A stretch of DNA of 64,000 nucleotides, from positions 54,379,267-54,443,266 of the forward strand of contig OX235270.1 of assembly GCA_944472135.2 (NCBI GenBank). The letters are read 5' to 3'. Of the stretch, positions 10,916 to 22,755 are shown piece by piece; within the stretch, counting starts at the first letter, position 1; each line of letters begins with the position of its first letter. The notes under the pieces were generated by a model that saw only the letters and a list, made by a program, of their open reading frames with translations, had not been told where the DNA came from and ran no database searches. The position numbers and the translations under genes were made by a program. The DNA is from Trichobilharzia regenti. Taxonomy: Eukaryota; Platyhelminthes; Trematoda; Strigeidida; Schistosomatidae.

Positions 10916-12297
10916 GACCTTAACATGATACCAATTAAAATTGCCGCACATTACACAGGCCACAACCTCGTTGGCTGAAGCTCGACAAAATCCTATATTC
11001 TGATCGCTCAGTTGGTAAGAATTCACCTGTATATGACCCTATCGTGACAGCTTCTCATTCACTAACTAAAGGTTTATGCTCGTCCACATTTGGTTCTTAT
11101 ATCATTGATCGACATTTACATCAATCATACAAATATGCCTTAAGGGCGGTATTAGAATTACGGCGAAGTGAATGATAAGATATTTGGACACATTTACGCT
11201 TCACATACTCCAACTGAGAAATCCACCTCACGCCAATTATATAAGCTCATCGTTTCACGGTTACTCACATTCACTATTACACACTTCCACTGCTAAAAAT
11301 TCAAATCCATTGATTTATTCGGATGGCGGGAAATAACAATAACTAGGTCAGTTACCTTATGTAAATACTGTTACAGACTTAAAATGACATTCACACGCTG
11401 AATAGGAATAGGCAGTGCGCTTCAGTGCAAAACAGAGTCATACACTAAGCAGCCACTTCTCTTCCAGCTGATGAACATAATGATTCCTCGCATTGAAAAT
11501 CAAACTTGTTATCTTGGCGACATTTAATGCTGCATTATTCCAAGAATATTCCTCAAAGCTGAGAATTAGTCAAAGAAAAAACCTTTATTTACTTTATCTT
11601 TCCGTGTAGGACAAAAACAGAGAGAAAACATGCCAAATTGTGAAAGGTAAGTAAATAAGCGAACTCTGTTGATCCACAGAGTTTCGGTAAACAAAGACAC
11701 ATACATAGTTAGACACAAACATGCGTGAAGTTAAGTCAAAACATCCACAACAAAACACTACGCATGGGAAAGTGTTTTCCTTTCCAATAGACAGATGAAG
11801 CCTCCTGCGGTTGGCATTCTCGTTTTTTATCTAGGCGAATGAATATACATCACAAATATACAACGTCAAGCAATTCAACAAATCATAACAAATATAAACA
11901 AGTGAATAAATTTCAAAAGACGAAAGGTTACTTACATCTTCCATAAAGGTATTAGAAGGATAAACAATATTTATAATGACATTACTGAAAACCTGATACG
12001 CTTTTTATACACAATCGATGAAGCTTCAGTCATAGTAATAATGAAACTACAGCTACCTGCAACTAACCACATGTAGGTAAATAAAATCTGAATAAGAAAG
12101 TAGCTACACTACAAGACATTTATTATTGAAGGGAAAATATCAACAAGGTACTGCATACCAACGTAATTCCATCTCAATAGGAATCTCACGTAGTTTTTTC
12201 AATTGTTCTTCACTTATGTGGCAACACGTTTGATGCTTATAATTCACACTTAATTTACCGTGGTCAGAACATGCATTACTGTTTCTGCTTTTGATAC
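10916..12297. other. Left-arm middle segment, no gene
   Basis: AT-rich; no coding or repeat signal that I can name. Confidence 0.45.
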
Positions 12298-12990
12298 TCC
12301 TTTTCATAAATTTCCTAATGAACTCCAGAACCTCGCCTAGATGACTAGACATTCCCCGGGTTGGAAGAGAAGGGAAGGCTGGCAGAGGGTGGGGATGGGG
12401 CTTGTACCTCCACCACTTGAACCAAATAGAATCGCTGCAGAAAGGTTGGGGTACGAAAAATATAAAATAAACAAAGTTATTCTTCTCTGGAAAAGGGACA
12501 GCAGAATGAAACCAGATGGTGAAAGGATTCATGAAGCTAACCTGCAGATGTGTCATCTTCCAATGAAAGCATGAGGACAAGGAATATCCATTCAATGGTA
12601 AGGTTGATCAGAATGAAAATGTCCACTTGGCACTGAGGGACGCATGTAGACAACTCATCATGGGTTTTCAAGCTCTCGATGAAATGATTGATGACTCGAA
12701 ACTATTTTGTAGACGTGTTTGTTTCAAAAAATAAGGGGACTGGTGGCAGCGCGTAGAAGCACAAGAAATACTCGAATAGACTTTCCTTCATCAGGCAGAC
12801 ATAAGAGAAATCAGATAGACTTCAATTCAATCTCGATAAATTGGTGACGCAGCATGTTGCAGGGATTAAAAGCATACGAACAGTTAAAAAAGGCAGCTAA
12901 AGAAGATTCAAGAGGACAGAGTTAAGCGGAGGTGTCCTAATGAGGCCTACTGAGGGAATGCAGTTATCACTAATAATAATAATAATCTTC
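12298..12990 (+). pseudogene. RTE-related 5' region fragment
   Basis: Homologous to the spacer RTE pieces (17440-18366, minus). The beginning shares GAACTCCAGAAYCTCGCCTAG. The following region aligns in protein space with the N-terminal leader of the RTE endonuclease ORF: INKVILLWKRDSRMKPDGE here against LIFGWNRGSEMTQAAES there. A decayed MRTRN-like start corresponds to the endonuclease start MGTWNV. The unit ends near 12990 in an AAT repeat, so it may be a short non-autonomous derivative. The 151-residue minus-strand frame across it (12140-12595) is antisense and not a gene. Confidence 0.6.
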
Positions 12991-13389
12991 AGGTGATTAT
13001 TATTCAGTGGTAATATTTAATTAACTTATTGTATCTCTTAATTCATTCTTTTGATGTAATGATCAGAATGCCTCTTCGCTTGTTGAGGCACTCATACACG
13101 CCTTCATCTACTAAAATATGCTGATATAACCTAAGTGCTAAATATCTGTTGATATATTATAGAATATCATTAACACTAGTACATAAAAATCTTTGTTCGT
13201 TCCGTTTTATTACACAATCTAACATAGTTAATTCTGTCTGTTAATTTCCTGAATCTTAAGGAAATTTTTTCCTGTAAACTACAGCGTCAAGAAACTAATG
13301 TTTTATTCTGTCGTCAATGTAGTGAAAATGCCATCTATATACCTCCGTTATACCTTTCACGTACCAGTAAGTGTATGCAAATTATGCGT
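12991..13389. other. No recognisable feature
   Basis: AT-rich sequence between the RTE fragment and the PLE. Confidence 0.45.
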
Positions 13390-14945
13390 TCCTAACTGCC
13401 CATGAGTTTATCTCCTCTTACTGAGGATATTGGTGACACCGAAGCCATCCTTCCAGTTTGTTTATGTATTTTACCTTGTAGTTCCAAAATTGTGGAGCTA
13501 ATGCATAATTGGGTAGACAACACCTGCTCCAAGTCTTCCATAAGGCACACTCAGCTATCAAATTCACTTGTGAAGAGGAACTCCAAGGTAATATTCCATT
13601 TCTGGATGTCCTTTTTTAAAAAGGAACAGACAGTACCTTAAAGAGAACCATCTATAAGAAAGCGACGTGAAATGGACAATACACCCACTTCCATAGCTTC
13701 ATACCTATACAATATAAGCGCAATCTAATTCGTTGTCTTAGTCATAGAATTAGACGCATATATACCGACGATTGCATTGAAGATGAAATGAGAAATCTTA
13801 CAAACGCCTTGCTACAAAACGACTGTCCTACCAACTTTGTAAAGAAGTATGTTTACGAAACTATACATAAAACTAAGGGAGACACAGTAAGTAAGAAAAA
13901 GCTTTACTTAGATGTACACTTCAAAGGCGATATATCCAGAGATATTTTAAACCGTAAATTAACGAGAACAATTGAAGGAACTTTTAATGCCGCAAAACTG
14001 CATGTCAGTTTCTCAAGCAAACCGATATTGACAGTGTGCATTAATCATAGATTACCCAAAATTGCGACATCAATGTGTTATATAAATCCAGCTGCTCCTG
14101 TGGAGCCAGTAATATAGGTCGTATCCAAAGGAATTTATCTTTACGCACTCGTGAACATATTCCTGTTTGGCTTGGGAAAAGAGCAACCAAATCATTAAAT
14201 AGTACGATTCTGTCTCATCTAGTGGATAGCGAACACAGCATCAAGTAGATGAGTCGTTTACAGTTGTGTATCGAGTATCGAACAATCTCCCCAAAGGCAC
14301 ACGATTACGCCTCCTAGCCATAGCTGAGGCTATAATGATTACTAGGGAGAGACCAGACCTATGTGTACAGAAGAAACTTATTCACTCTCTCTGTCTTCCC
14401 TAGCCCACTATAAGGTCATCAGGATAATAATTTTCCGCATTATTATTATTATTATCATTTTGTGATATCATGTCTTTATTATCCATTTCTCCACGCAGTT
14501 TATTTCACCCACCCTTACCCTTAATTTTTTCAACCTTTGCGGTTTTATACTAAGCCTACTAATTCTGTAACATCTTATTACAACTTACAATTTAGCCTCT
14601 TTATTTTACCATTAGACACTATCAGTCAGCCCTCACATTCAGTGTCCCCTTTGTTAATGTGTTTGTATGTATTTTGTGATTATCGCGTTTCTCTCATCCC
14701 AATGACACTTATATTCTGTTGGCTATAAAACAGGACTATATCACCCATCTGTTCATTCACACTTCATCACATTTTTCTGACTATACACCCTATACAAATT
14801 TGATTGACTATGTTAACTTACACATGCACCCCAATGCAGTTTCTGATGCTATTTTTCGTTTGCCTTTATTGGCTACATGTACTCTATTAATCATGGATTT
14901 ATAACTGTAGAGCCTGAAGGAGATATCGACAACAATTGTTCGCTC
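13390..14945 (+). pseudogene. Penelope-like element spanning the inner breakpoint
   Basis: RT-to-nuclease part of a PLE with several frameshifts. PMSLSPLTEDI at 13402 corresponds to the RT motif 'GSPLSPxLADI'. Then come AIKFTCEEELQGNIPFLDVL, KKATWNGQYTHFHSFIPI and LTNALLQNDCPTNFVKKY, and FKGDISRDILNRKLTRTIEG precedes the nuclease. The GIY-YIG start is broken: CSCGASNIGR has lost the Tyr of YIG. The end reads RPDLCVQKKLIHSLCLP near 14350-14400, followed by the family 3' segment (TAACTGTAGAGCCTGAAGG, ending about 14945). Only 13390-14016 is mirrored in the right arm. Confidence 0.82.
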
Positions 14946-17439
14946 AGAATCTTGTTTTAATGCATACTTGAAGGGCTAGAACGGCTTCACTTATGGCCAC
15001 CTTCGTTTTGTTCGTAATTTCAGAATCTTTTCTAGTTATGGATGGAGGAAATATTAATTATTCTTTTTGTGTATAGGCTGTTTAGACTAACCATAGTTCC
15101 CGAGTTTTATTCTTGTAACACTGAAATGGCCGAAATTCGCACGATAATATACATCATCTATTCACGAGATCATAGTCCTAGTCAAAAGATGTTGCATCCA
15201 ACTGTTAACTAGCATTAGTTCTATGAATGTCTGTTAATGTTCATTGTGTTCACCATTTTCATCACAAATATTACCGATTAGACTGCAGTATTTGTGTGCA
15301 AGAAATGTTAACTACTTAACTTATATAACTTGTAAATAGAATTATGCGATAGCTTCGTGCTATTTACAAACAGATGTTTGCGTTAGCAGAAATCAACGAT
15401 TGACTTCAATCTTTGAATCTAACTAGTAAAATGTTCTGGGAATAGAAAGTTAAAGTTGTTACTCATGTTCGGTAGACTTTTGTTTTCTGTGACTTTTGTC
15501 ATAAACATTACTTTTAACAAAGAATTGCTACAAACTATCATGAATACTTCTTTGAGCTTTCCAATCAATTTTGGTTTGACAACGATTCAACTTTGAGGGA
15601 GACTAACCAGTAAATCTGAATTAACTTGAAAATATGTGGTGTCAGTTTTATTTATTGGGGGTTCGCGTGTGTAGCAGAGCATTTTTAACAAGAAGCTGAA
15701 ATACCAGACTGATCACACTTTAAAAATAATCTGAAAACCTGGTAATATTATTATTATCTCACTCAGTCACTCACCATATGTTCGATATCATCAATAATTG
15801 GGACATATTAAACTTCCTTCAGTGGGAATATAATCCTTCTTATGTTATGAGTGCACCTTCCCTAATGAAACATTCTTCATTAGACAGATTTTACAAACCA
15901 TGCCATTGAAAATGACGCAGTAGAAAATATCAGTCAGGATTCAGAATTTCTCCGAGCAGTAAAAGTTTTCAGTACTCGTATATGAAATTAAATCAGTTGA
16001 TCAGCACTTAGTGAAGTGAATAGAATAAAAAGTTCTCCACAACAGTTGCCTTCCACAAATTTAATAGTTAAAGATGGTCCATGCACATATAGATGCAGAA
16101 AAACATTACACCATACACTCTGATTATGGAGAGCAATCAATCGCTTCTTGAGAAAACTGGGAAAATAGAAAAATGTAAAAGTAATCCGTGATTTTTTAAT
16201 TTGATTCTAGTATCCCATTTTGTGTAACATTTAACGCCTAACATTTAATGTGGATATTTTGAACCTATAATCATACTTCGAACTCTGGCCAGTTTCCTCC
16301 CCCAAATAAGGGTGGTTATTTAGCTGTAGCATTTGCTGCCATATAACTTTAGTCTTCACGTAAAACCAGGACTAAACGGCTGGAATACATTTTATGTTGT
16401 AGTTTCCCCGAAATTTTTTCAAAAGAACTTCACAGTTTCGTTTGAGTGAGTAGTCGCCTGCGTTTTAAAATTAACAATAAGATACTCTTTGATATACTCC
16501 TGAGAGATCACTTGTTAAATTCACCACTAACACTGTGATCGGAATAGCTCTAACAAATTTACAACAACCACAACAACAACTACTACAAAAATTGGTCATA
16601 CAAATCTTTATTGCTGAATATTATTTTTGAATGCGACATAATCCTCCCTACGGCTATTTCAGTCATGTGTTCGAAACTTGAAATAGCTTGTCAACTGTTT
16701 AAATGACAAATTAACATAGGCATTTTAATTGTTGCAGTGAGAAGTTCACACAGATGTATGCCTTGCTGCGTTTCTTTAAATGTATTGACCTCATACTTAC
16801 CTTTGTCTGACGTCTCCATCTTTGTCGTTGTGTTGTAAAACCAATACAATCGCCTTATATGTGCATTTGCATCGGGACTTACATGATTCCACAGTCATCA
16901 TATATCTACTAGTTTCTGAAAATTAATTTCACGTAAATCGATTGCATTGTGCCAGTCAGTGTGAGTATGTGTGAATATGACACAGTAGGCCTACCCTACC
17001 GACAAACACATTCTGTTGCTTCACCTTTAAGATTCCAGGCTAGTAAGGAGGATTTAAATAGATATTCTGTTTTTCGCTTGTATCCCGTTACAAATGCACA
17101 GCCATAATTTCATAAAAACTCATCGTACCTAAAACCTGTGTCAAATATTGTTTCTCGGGTTGTAGACAAAATTTATATTTATTTGTAAGTGATTAAACAG
17201 TGTCCTAAAAGTCATGTATCAAATATTCACCTTTAATGCTAATCGCCATTTCAGTAAGTCATATGAATCAATTTCATATGAAACCAAGTCTACGGCAACT
17301 AATGATCTACTCTCACCATAATATTATTTATGACCTTTCACTTCAAGTACTAATCAATAAATGTGAGACAGCCGATTCCTATACACGTTTCTCATCACTG
17401 TTGAACCGGTTATCATCGTTATTATAAAATCCATTACCT
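14946..17439. other. Spacer core, no recognisable feature
   Basis: About 2.5 kb of AT-rich sequence with no gene, tRNA-like or transposon motif that I can support. Confidence 0.5.
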
Positions 17440-17752
17440 TCGTCTTCAATCATTTCACCGAAAGCCTGTCAACCCATGACGAGCTGTCTACATGTGTCCC
17501 TCAGTGCCAAGGGGACATTTTCATTCACATCAACCATTCCACTGAATGGACATTCCATGTCCCCATGCTTCCTCTTGCTTTCATCGGAAGATGACACATC
17601 TGCAGGTTAGCTTCCCAAATCTTTTCAACACCGTGTTTCATTCTGCTGTCCCGTTTCCAGAGAAGAATAACTTTTTTTTATATTTTTCGTACCCCAACCT
17701 TCCTGCAGCAATTCCATTGAGTTTACGTGGTAGAGTTACTAGCATTGGATGA
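17440..17752 (-). pseudogene. RTE 5' region fragment, tandem copy
   Basis: Minus-strand sequence clearly homologous to 12400-12690 (plus), for example the shared blocks GGTTGGGGTACGAAAAATAT and TCTGGAAACGGGACAGCAGA. It follows directly behind the endonuclease fragment in the same orientation, as a second partial RTE unit. Confidence 0.65.
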
Positions 17753-18366
17753 TTATAACCTTCCTTCCTTTTGAGTTGAACCTGGCTGTCATTATCCTGG
17801 AGGAGATTGGTTCCCACTGCATGAGACCTTTGGCTGCTGTTGGTGACATCATGATGGCCACTCCCTTGGTGTGCTCGTGATTGTCCTCTGGGTGGCCGGA
17901 ATAGATTATTGTCTCATCAGTTGGTAGTTGGCACCTACCACATCCGTTCCATCTGCTCTCGCAGATTCCCAGTACTTCTATTCTATATCTCCTCATTTCT
18001 GCTGCTACCTGGGCAGCCTTTCCAGTTTCGTACATTGTAAGAACATTCCACGTACCCATCCTTAATTTTACTTTCATCGAAAGAAGGCACATTGGGTGAC
18101 TGCCTTCCCGAAGGCTTTCAGCAGCCTGCGTCATTTCACTTCCCCGATTCCAGCCAAAAATAAGGTTATTGTTTATATTTTTAGAATTTTTAATATATTG
18201 GTGCATTGAAGTTTCTGTAGCGCTTTGGATGAGCTTTGGGGGTGCAGTCGCTAGCACTTCGCCCAACCCACCCTCTTTATCCGGGCTTAGGAACCGGCTA
18301 GAAAATTAGCAATCTAGTAGTCTAGGCGAGATTCTGGAGTTCATTAGGAAATTTATGAAAAGGAGG
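17739..18366 (-). pseudogene. RTE-clade endonuclease, N-terminal fragment
   Basis: Minus-strand open frame 18266-17739 (175 residues) with the start of an apurinic-type endonuclease. The leader contains LIFGWNRGSEMTQAAES, then MGTWNVLTMYETGKAAQVAA (catalytic-domain start, Asn kept), VLGICESRWNGCG and GVAIMMSPTAAKGL. These match the SR2-like RTE endonuclease layout. The frame stops before the metal-binding His/Asp region, so it is truncated. Upstream (18267-18366) is 5' untranslated sequence whose last bases abut the right arm exactly at 18366/18367. Confidence 0.8.
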
Positions 18367-18993
18367 TTGAGAAACTGACATGCAGTTTTGCGGCATTAAA
18401 AGTTCCTTCAATTGTTCTCGTTAATTTACGGTTTAAAATATCTCTGGATATATCGCCTTTGAAGTGTACATCTAAGTAAAGCTTTTTCTTACTTACTGTG
18501 TCTCCCTTAGTTTTATGTATAGTTTCGTAAACATACTTCTTTACAAAGTTGGTAGGACAGTCGTTTTGTAGCAAGGCGTTTGTAAGATTTCTCATTTCAT
18601 CTTCAATACAATCGTCGGTATATATGCGTCTAATTCTATGACTAAGACAACGAATTAGATTGCGCTTATATTGTATAGGTATGAAGCTATGGAAGTGGGT
18701 GTATTGTCCATTCCACGTCGCTTTCTTATAGATGGTTCTCTTTAAGGTACTGTCTGTTCCTTTTTAAAAAAGGACATCCAGAAATGGAATATTACCTTGG
18801 AGTTCCTCTTCACAAGTGAATTTGATAGCTGAGTGTGCCTTATGGAAGACTTGGAGCAGGTGTTGTCTACCCAATTATGCATTAGCTCCACAATTTTGGA
18901 ACTACAAGGTAAAATACATAAACAAACTGGAAGGATGGCTTCGGTGTCACCAATATCCTCAGTAAGAGGAGATAAACTCATGGGCAGTTAGGA
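18367..18993 (-). pseudogene. Truncated PLE, mirror copy
   Basis: Mirror of 13390-14016. It retains the RT end and connector and stops abruptly after the residues AKLHVSFS, before the GIY-YIG nuclease. Confidence 0.85.
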
Positions 18994-19392
18994 ACGCATA
19001 ATTTGCATACACTTACTGGTACGTGAAAGGTATAACGGAGGTATATAGATGGCATTTTCACTACATTGACGACAGAATAAAACATTAGTTTCTTGACGCT
19101 GTAGTTTACAGGAAAAAATTTCCTTAAGATTCAGGAAATTAACAGACAGAATTAACTATGTTAGATTGTGTAATAAAACGGAACGAACAAAGATTTTTAT
19201 GTACTAGTGTTAATGATATTCTATAATATATCAACAGATATTTAGCACTTAGGTTATATCAGCATATTTTAGTAGATGAAGGCGTGTATGAGTGCCTCAA
19301 CAAGCGAAGAGGCATTCTGATCATTACATCAAAAGAATGAATTAAGAGATACAATAAGTTAATTAAATATTACCACTGAATAATAATCACCT

Positions 19393-20085
19393 GAAGATTA
19401 TTATTATTATTAGTGATAACTGCATTCCCTCAGTAGGCCTCATTAGGACACCTCCGCTTAACTCTGTCCTCTTGAATCTTCTTTAGCTGCCTTTTTTAAC
19501 TGTTCGTATGCTTTTAATCCCTGCAACATGCTGCGTCACCAATTTATCGAGATTGAATTGAAGTCTATCTGATTTCTCTTATGTCTGCCTGATGAAGGAA
19601 AGTCTATTCGAGTATTTCTTGTGCTTCTACGCGCTGCCACCAGTCCCCTTATTTTTTGAAACAAACACGTCTACAAAATAGTTTCGAGTCATCAATCATT
19701 TCATCGAGAGCTTGAAAACCCATGATGAGTTGTCTACATGCGTCCCTCAGTGCCAAGTGGACATTTTCATTCTGATCAACCTTACCATTGAATGGATATT
19801 CCTTGTCCTCATGCTTTCATTGGAAGATGACACATCTGCAGGTTAGCTTCATGAATCCTTTCACCATCTGGTTTCATTCTGCTGTCCCTTTTCCAGAGAA
19901 GAATAACTTTGTTTATTTTATATTTTTCGTACCCCAACCTTTCTGCAGCGATTCTATTTGGTTCAAGTGGTGGAGGTACAAGCCCCATCCCCACCCTCTG
20001 CCAGCCTTCCCTTCTCTTCCAACCCGGGGAATGTCTAGTCATCTAGGCGAGGTTCTGGAGTTCATTAGGAAATTTATGAAAAGGA
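19393..20085 (-). pseudogene. RTE-related 5' fragment, mirror copy
   Basis: Mirror of 12298-12990. The plus-strand 151-residue frame across it (19788-20243) is antisense. Confidence 0.6.
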
Positions 20086-21467
20086 GTATCAAAAGCAGAA
20101 ACAGTAATGCATGTTCTGACCACGGTAAATTAAGTGTGAATTATAAGCATCAAACGTGTTGCCACATAAGTGAAGAACAATTGAAAAAACTACGTGAGAT
20201 TCCTATTGAGATGGAATTACGTTGGTATGCAGTACCTTGTTGATATTTTCCCTTCAATAATAAATGTCTTGTAGTGTAGCTACTTTCTTATTCAGATTTT
20301 ATTTACCTACATGTGGTTAGTTGCAGGTAGCTGTAGTTTCATTATTACTATGACTGAAGCTTCATCGATTGTGTATAAAAAGCGTATCAGGTTTTCAGTA
20401 ATGTCATTATAAATATTGTTTATCCTTCTAATACCTTTATGGAAGATGTAAGTAACCTTTCGTCTTTTGAAATTTATTCACTTGTTTATATTTGTTATGA
20501 TTTGTTGAATTGCTTGACGTTGTATATTTGTGATGTATATTCATTCGCCTAGATAAAAAACGAGAATGCCAACCGCAGGAGGCTTCATCTGTCTATTGGA
20601 AAGGAAAACACTTTCCCATGCGTAGTGTTTTGTTGTGGATGTTTTGACTTAACTTCACGCATGTTTGTGTCTAACTATGTATGTGTCTTTGTTTACCGAA
20701 ACTCTGTGGATCAACAGAGTTCGCTTATTTACTTACCTTTCACAATTTGGCATGTTTTCTCTCTGTTTTTGTCCTACACGGAAAGATAAAGTAAATAAAG
20801 GTTTTTTCTTTGACTAATTCTCAGCTTTGAGGAATATTCTTGGAATAATGCAGCATTAAATGTCGCCAAGATAACAAGTTTGATTTTCAATGCGAGGAAT
20901 CATTATGTTCATCAGCTGGAAGAGAAGTGGCTGCTTAGTGTATGACTCTGTTTTGCACTGAAGCGCACTGCCTATTCCTATTCAGCGTGTGAATGTCATT
21001 TTAAGTCTGTAACAGTATTTACATAAGGTAACTGACCTAGTTATTGTTATTTCCCGCCATCCGAATAAATCAATGGATTTGAATTTTTAGCAGTGGAAGT
21101 GTGTAATAGTGAATGTGAGTAACCGTGAAACGATGAGCTTATATAATTGGCGTGAGGTGGATTTCTCAGTTGGAGTATGTGAAGCGTAAATGTGTCCAAA
21201 TATCTTATCATTCACTTCGCCGTAATTCTAATACCGCCCTTAAGGCATATTTGTATGATTGATGTAAATGTCGATCAATGATATAAGAACCAAATGTGGA
21301 CGAGCATAAACCTTTAGTTAGTGAATGAGAAGCTGTCACGATAGGGTCATATACAGGTGAATTCTTACCAACTGAGCGATCAGAATATAGGATTTTGTCG
21401 AGCTTCAGCCAACGAGGTTGTGGCCTGTGTAATGTGCGGCAATTTTAATTGGTATCATGTTAAGGTC
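20086..21467. other. Right-arm middle segment, no gene
   Basis: Mirror of 10916-12297; nothing recognisable. Confidence 0.45.
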
Positions 21468-21953
21468 GAATTTTATTTTTATTATTATTTTTCCCGTCGC
21501 TAGTGGAATTTAGGGCTTCAACTGCACGTCCCCACTTGTTTCTCTCTTCTTCTTCGCTTTTTCCCTGAATCCATACTTTTTCAACACTTCATCACACGAT
21601 CACCTCCATGTCACCTTTTCACTGACGTCCCACTCGCCGCTTCTCTTTCGGGTTCCACTCGAGCTGTGGCCGGACGCGCGATATCACCAGCTGGCCTCTT
21701 CAGCGATTGTCCAGTCCATCTCCACCTTCTCCTGCATATTTCTTGGGCGATTGACTCTTGTTTTGTTTGTTCCATAGTTTCTTGTTGGTTATTCTTTCCG
21801 GCCATCTGATCTTCAGTATAGAGCGAAGACAGTTGTTGATAAAAGTCGGCAACAGGCTGTTGGAAATATTCTTTGTAACCCGCCCGCCAGGTTTCTGATC
21901 CGGATAGAAGAAGTGACTGACTTGACGTTTGTATTGAAAATCCAACGGAATTT
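21468..21953 (-). pseudogene. RTE 3' end, mirror copy
   Basis: Mirror of 10430-10915, with the same internal frameshift and the same A/T-rich tail. Confidence 0.8.
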
Positions 21954-22755
21954 TGTTGTTGATGCTGGCTGAGTGACGAAGATTCCCAGATTGGTTTCAG
22001 GTTGATGAGTATGTGTTGTAATAAAATCCTAGTATAATCAATTCATTCGAATGGCCAAAAGTCTACCTGGGAAGAAACAGTGTTACTATTTGAAGTGAAT
22101 ACTCTATAACTTCTGAGTATCGATATTTGGAAATAAGAGAGTTGTACAGAATATGTCACAGTGCTTGACAAAATGTACAATGCATGAATGGGACGACCAA
22201 GTTGAGTCACTCATTTGCATGCATGATCTCGGTTGGATCCCGGTAGCTATTATTGGGAAGTGTTAAGTGCTAGGTACGGAAAAGACGGATACTGGCACTG
22301 AATGTTAACCTGTTCTATATATATGTCATATTCCGAGTACAGAAATAGAAGGTTGAACATAACAAAAAGAAAAGCGTTATGGTTTTTCAATCAATTAACA
22401 CTGATTCAAAATATGAGGAGTATAATTCCTAGAGGCTGTTGCTTCACCTCACACAACGTAGATCGATGCCTCTACATAATATTGAGTGTTATCAATAGAT
22501 TGACATTTGTCAGCTTGTTTGTATGACTGCAGTAGCTCACGTTAATTTATGGAGCGTGGCACACACTTTCATATTGTGGATATAAAGCTTTTGAAGTAAA
22601 TACATGTGATGTGTGGGAGTAACTGGAGTAACTTGTCGGCTATACAATCCATTTTGTGTGTATTCGACTGAATACACAATGAGAATTGTCACAAGTCACT
22701 AAAGCAGCATGGACCGTAGTTCGTAAGAATATAATGAAGCCTTCTGGATAATGGT

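Larger units (their letters stand above)
9628..14016 (+). repeat. Large inverted repeat, left arm (4389 bp)
   Basis: Reverse-complement partner of 18367-22755. Inner ends (14016/18367), outer ends (9628/22755) and all mirrored open frames between them sum to 32383, so the arms have equal length and no net indel. Six mirrored open frames inside translate identically. The arm contains an RTE 3' fragment, an RTE 5' fragment and the first part of a PLE. Sequence diverges abruptly at both ends. Its inner end lies inside the PLE, which continues unbroken into the spacer, so this arm looks like the original. Confidence 0.95.
14017..18366. other. Spacer between inverted arms (4350 bp)
   Basis: Single-copy centre of the inverted repeat. 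Its left end is the rest of the PLE (to 14945) and its right end is RTE debris (17440-18366). Its length almost equals the arm length (4350 against 4389), which may be coincidence. Confidence 0.9.
18367..22755 (-). repeat. Large inverted repeat, right arm (4389 bp)
   Basis: Exact-length mirror of 9628-14016 (x maps to 32383 minus x). The inner end cuts the PLE at the base where the left copy continues, so this is the truncated duplicate. It carries the same frameshifts in the RTE and PLE fragments as the left arm, so duplication (or conversion) happened after those elements had decayed. Confidence 0.95.

Noticed and set aside
12140..12595. 151-codon minus frame and its mirror 19788-20243
   Set aside because: It is antisense to the RTE 5' fragment and identical only because of the inverted repeat; no coding evidence.
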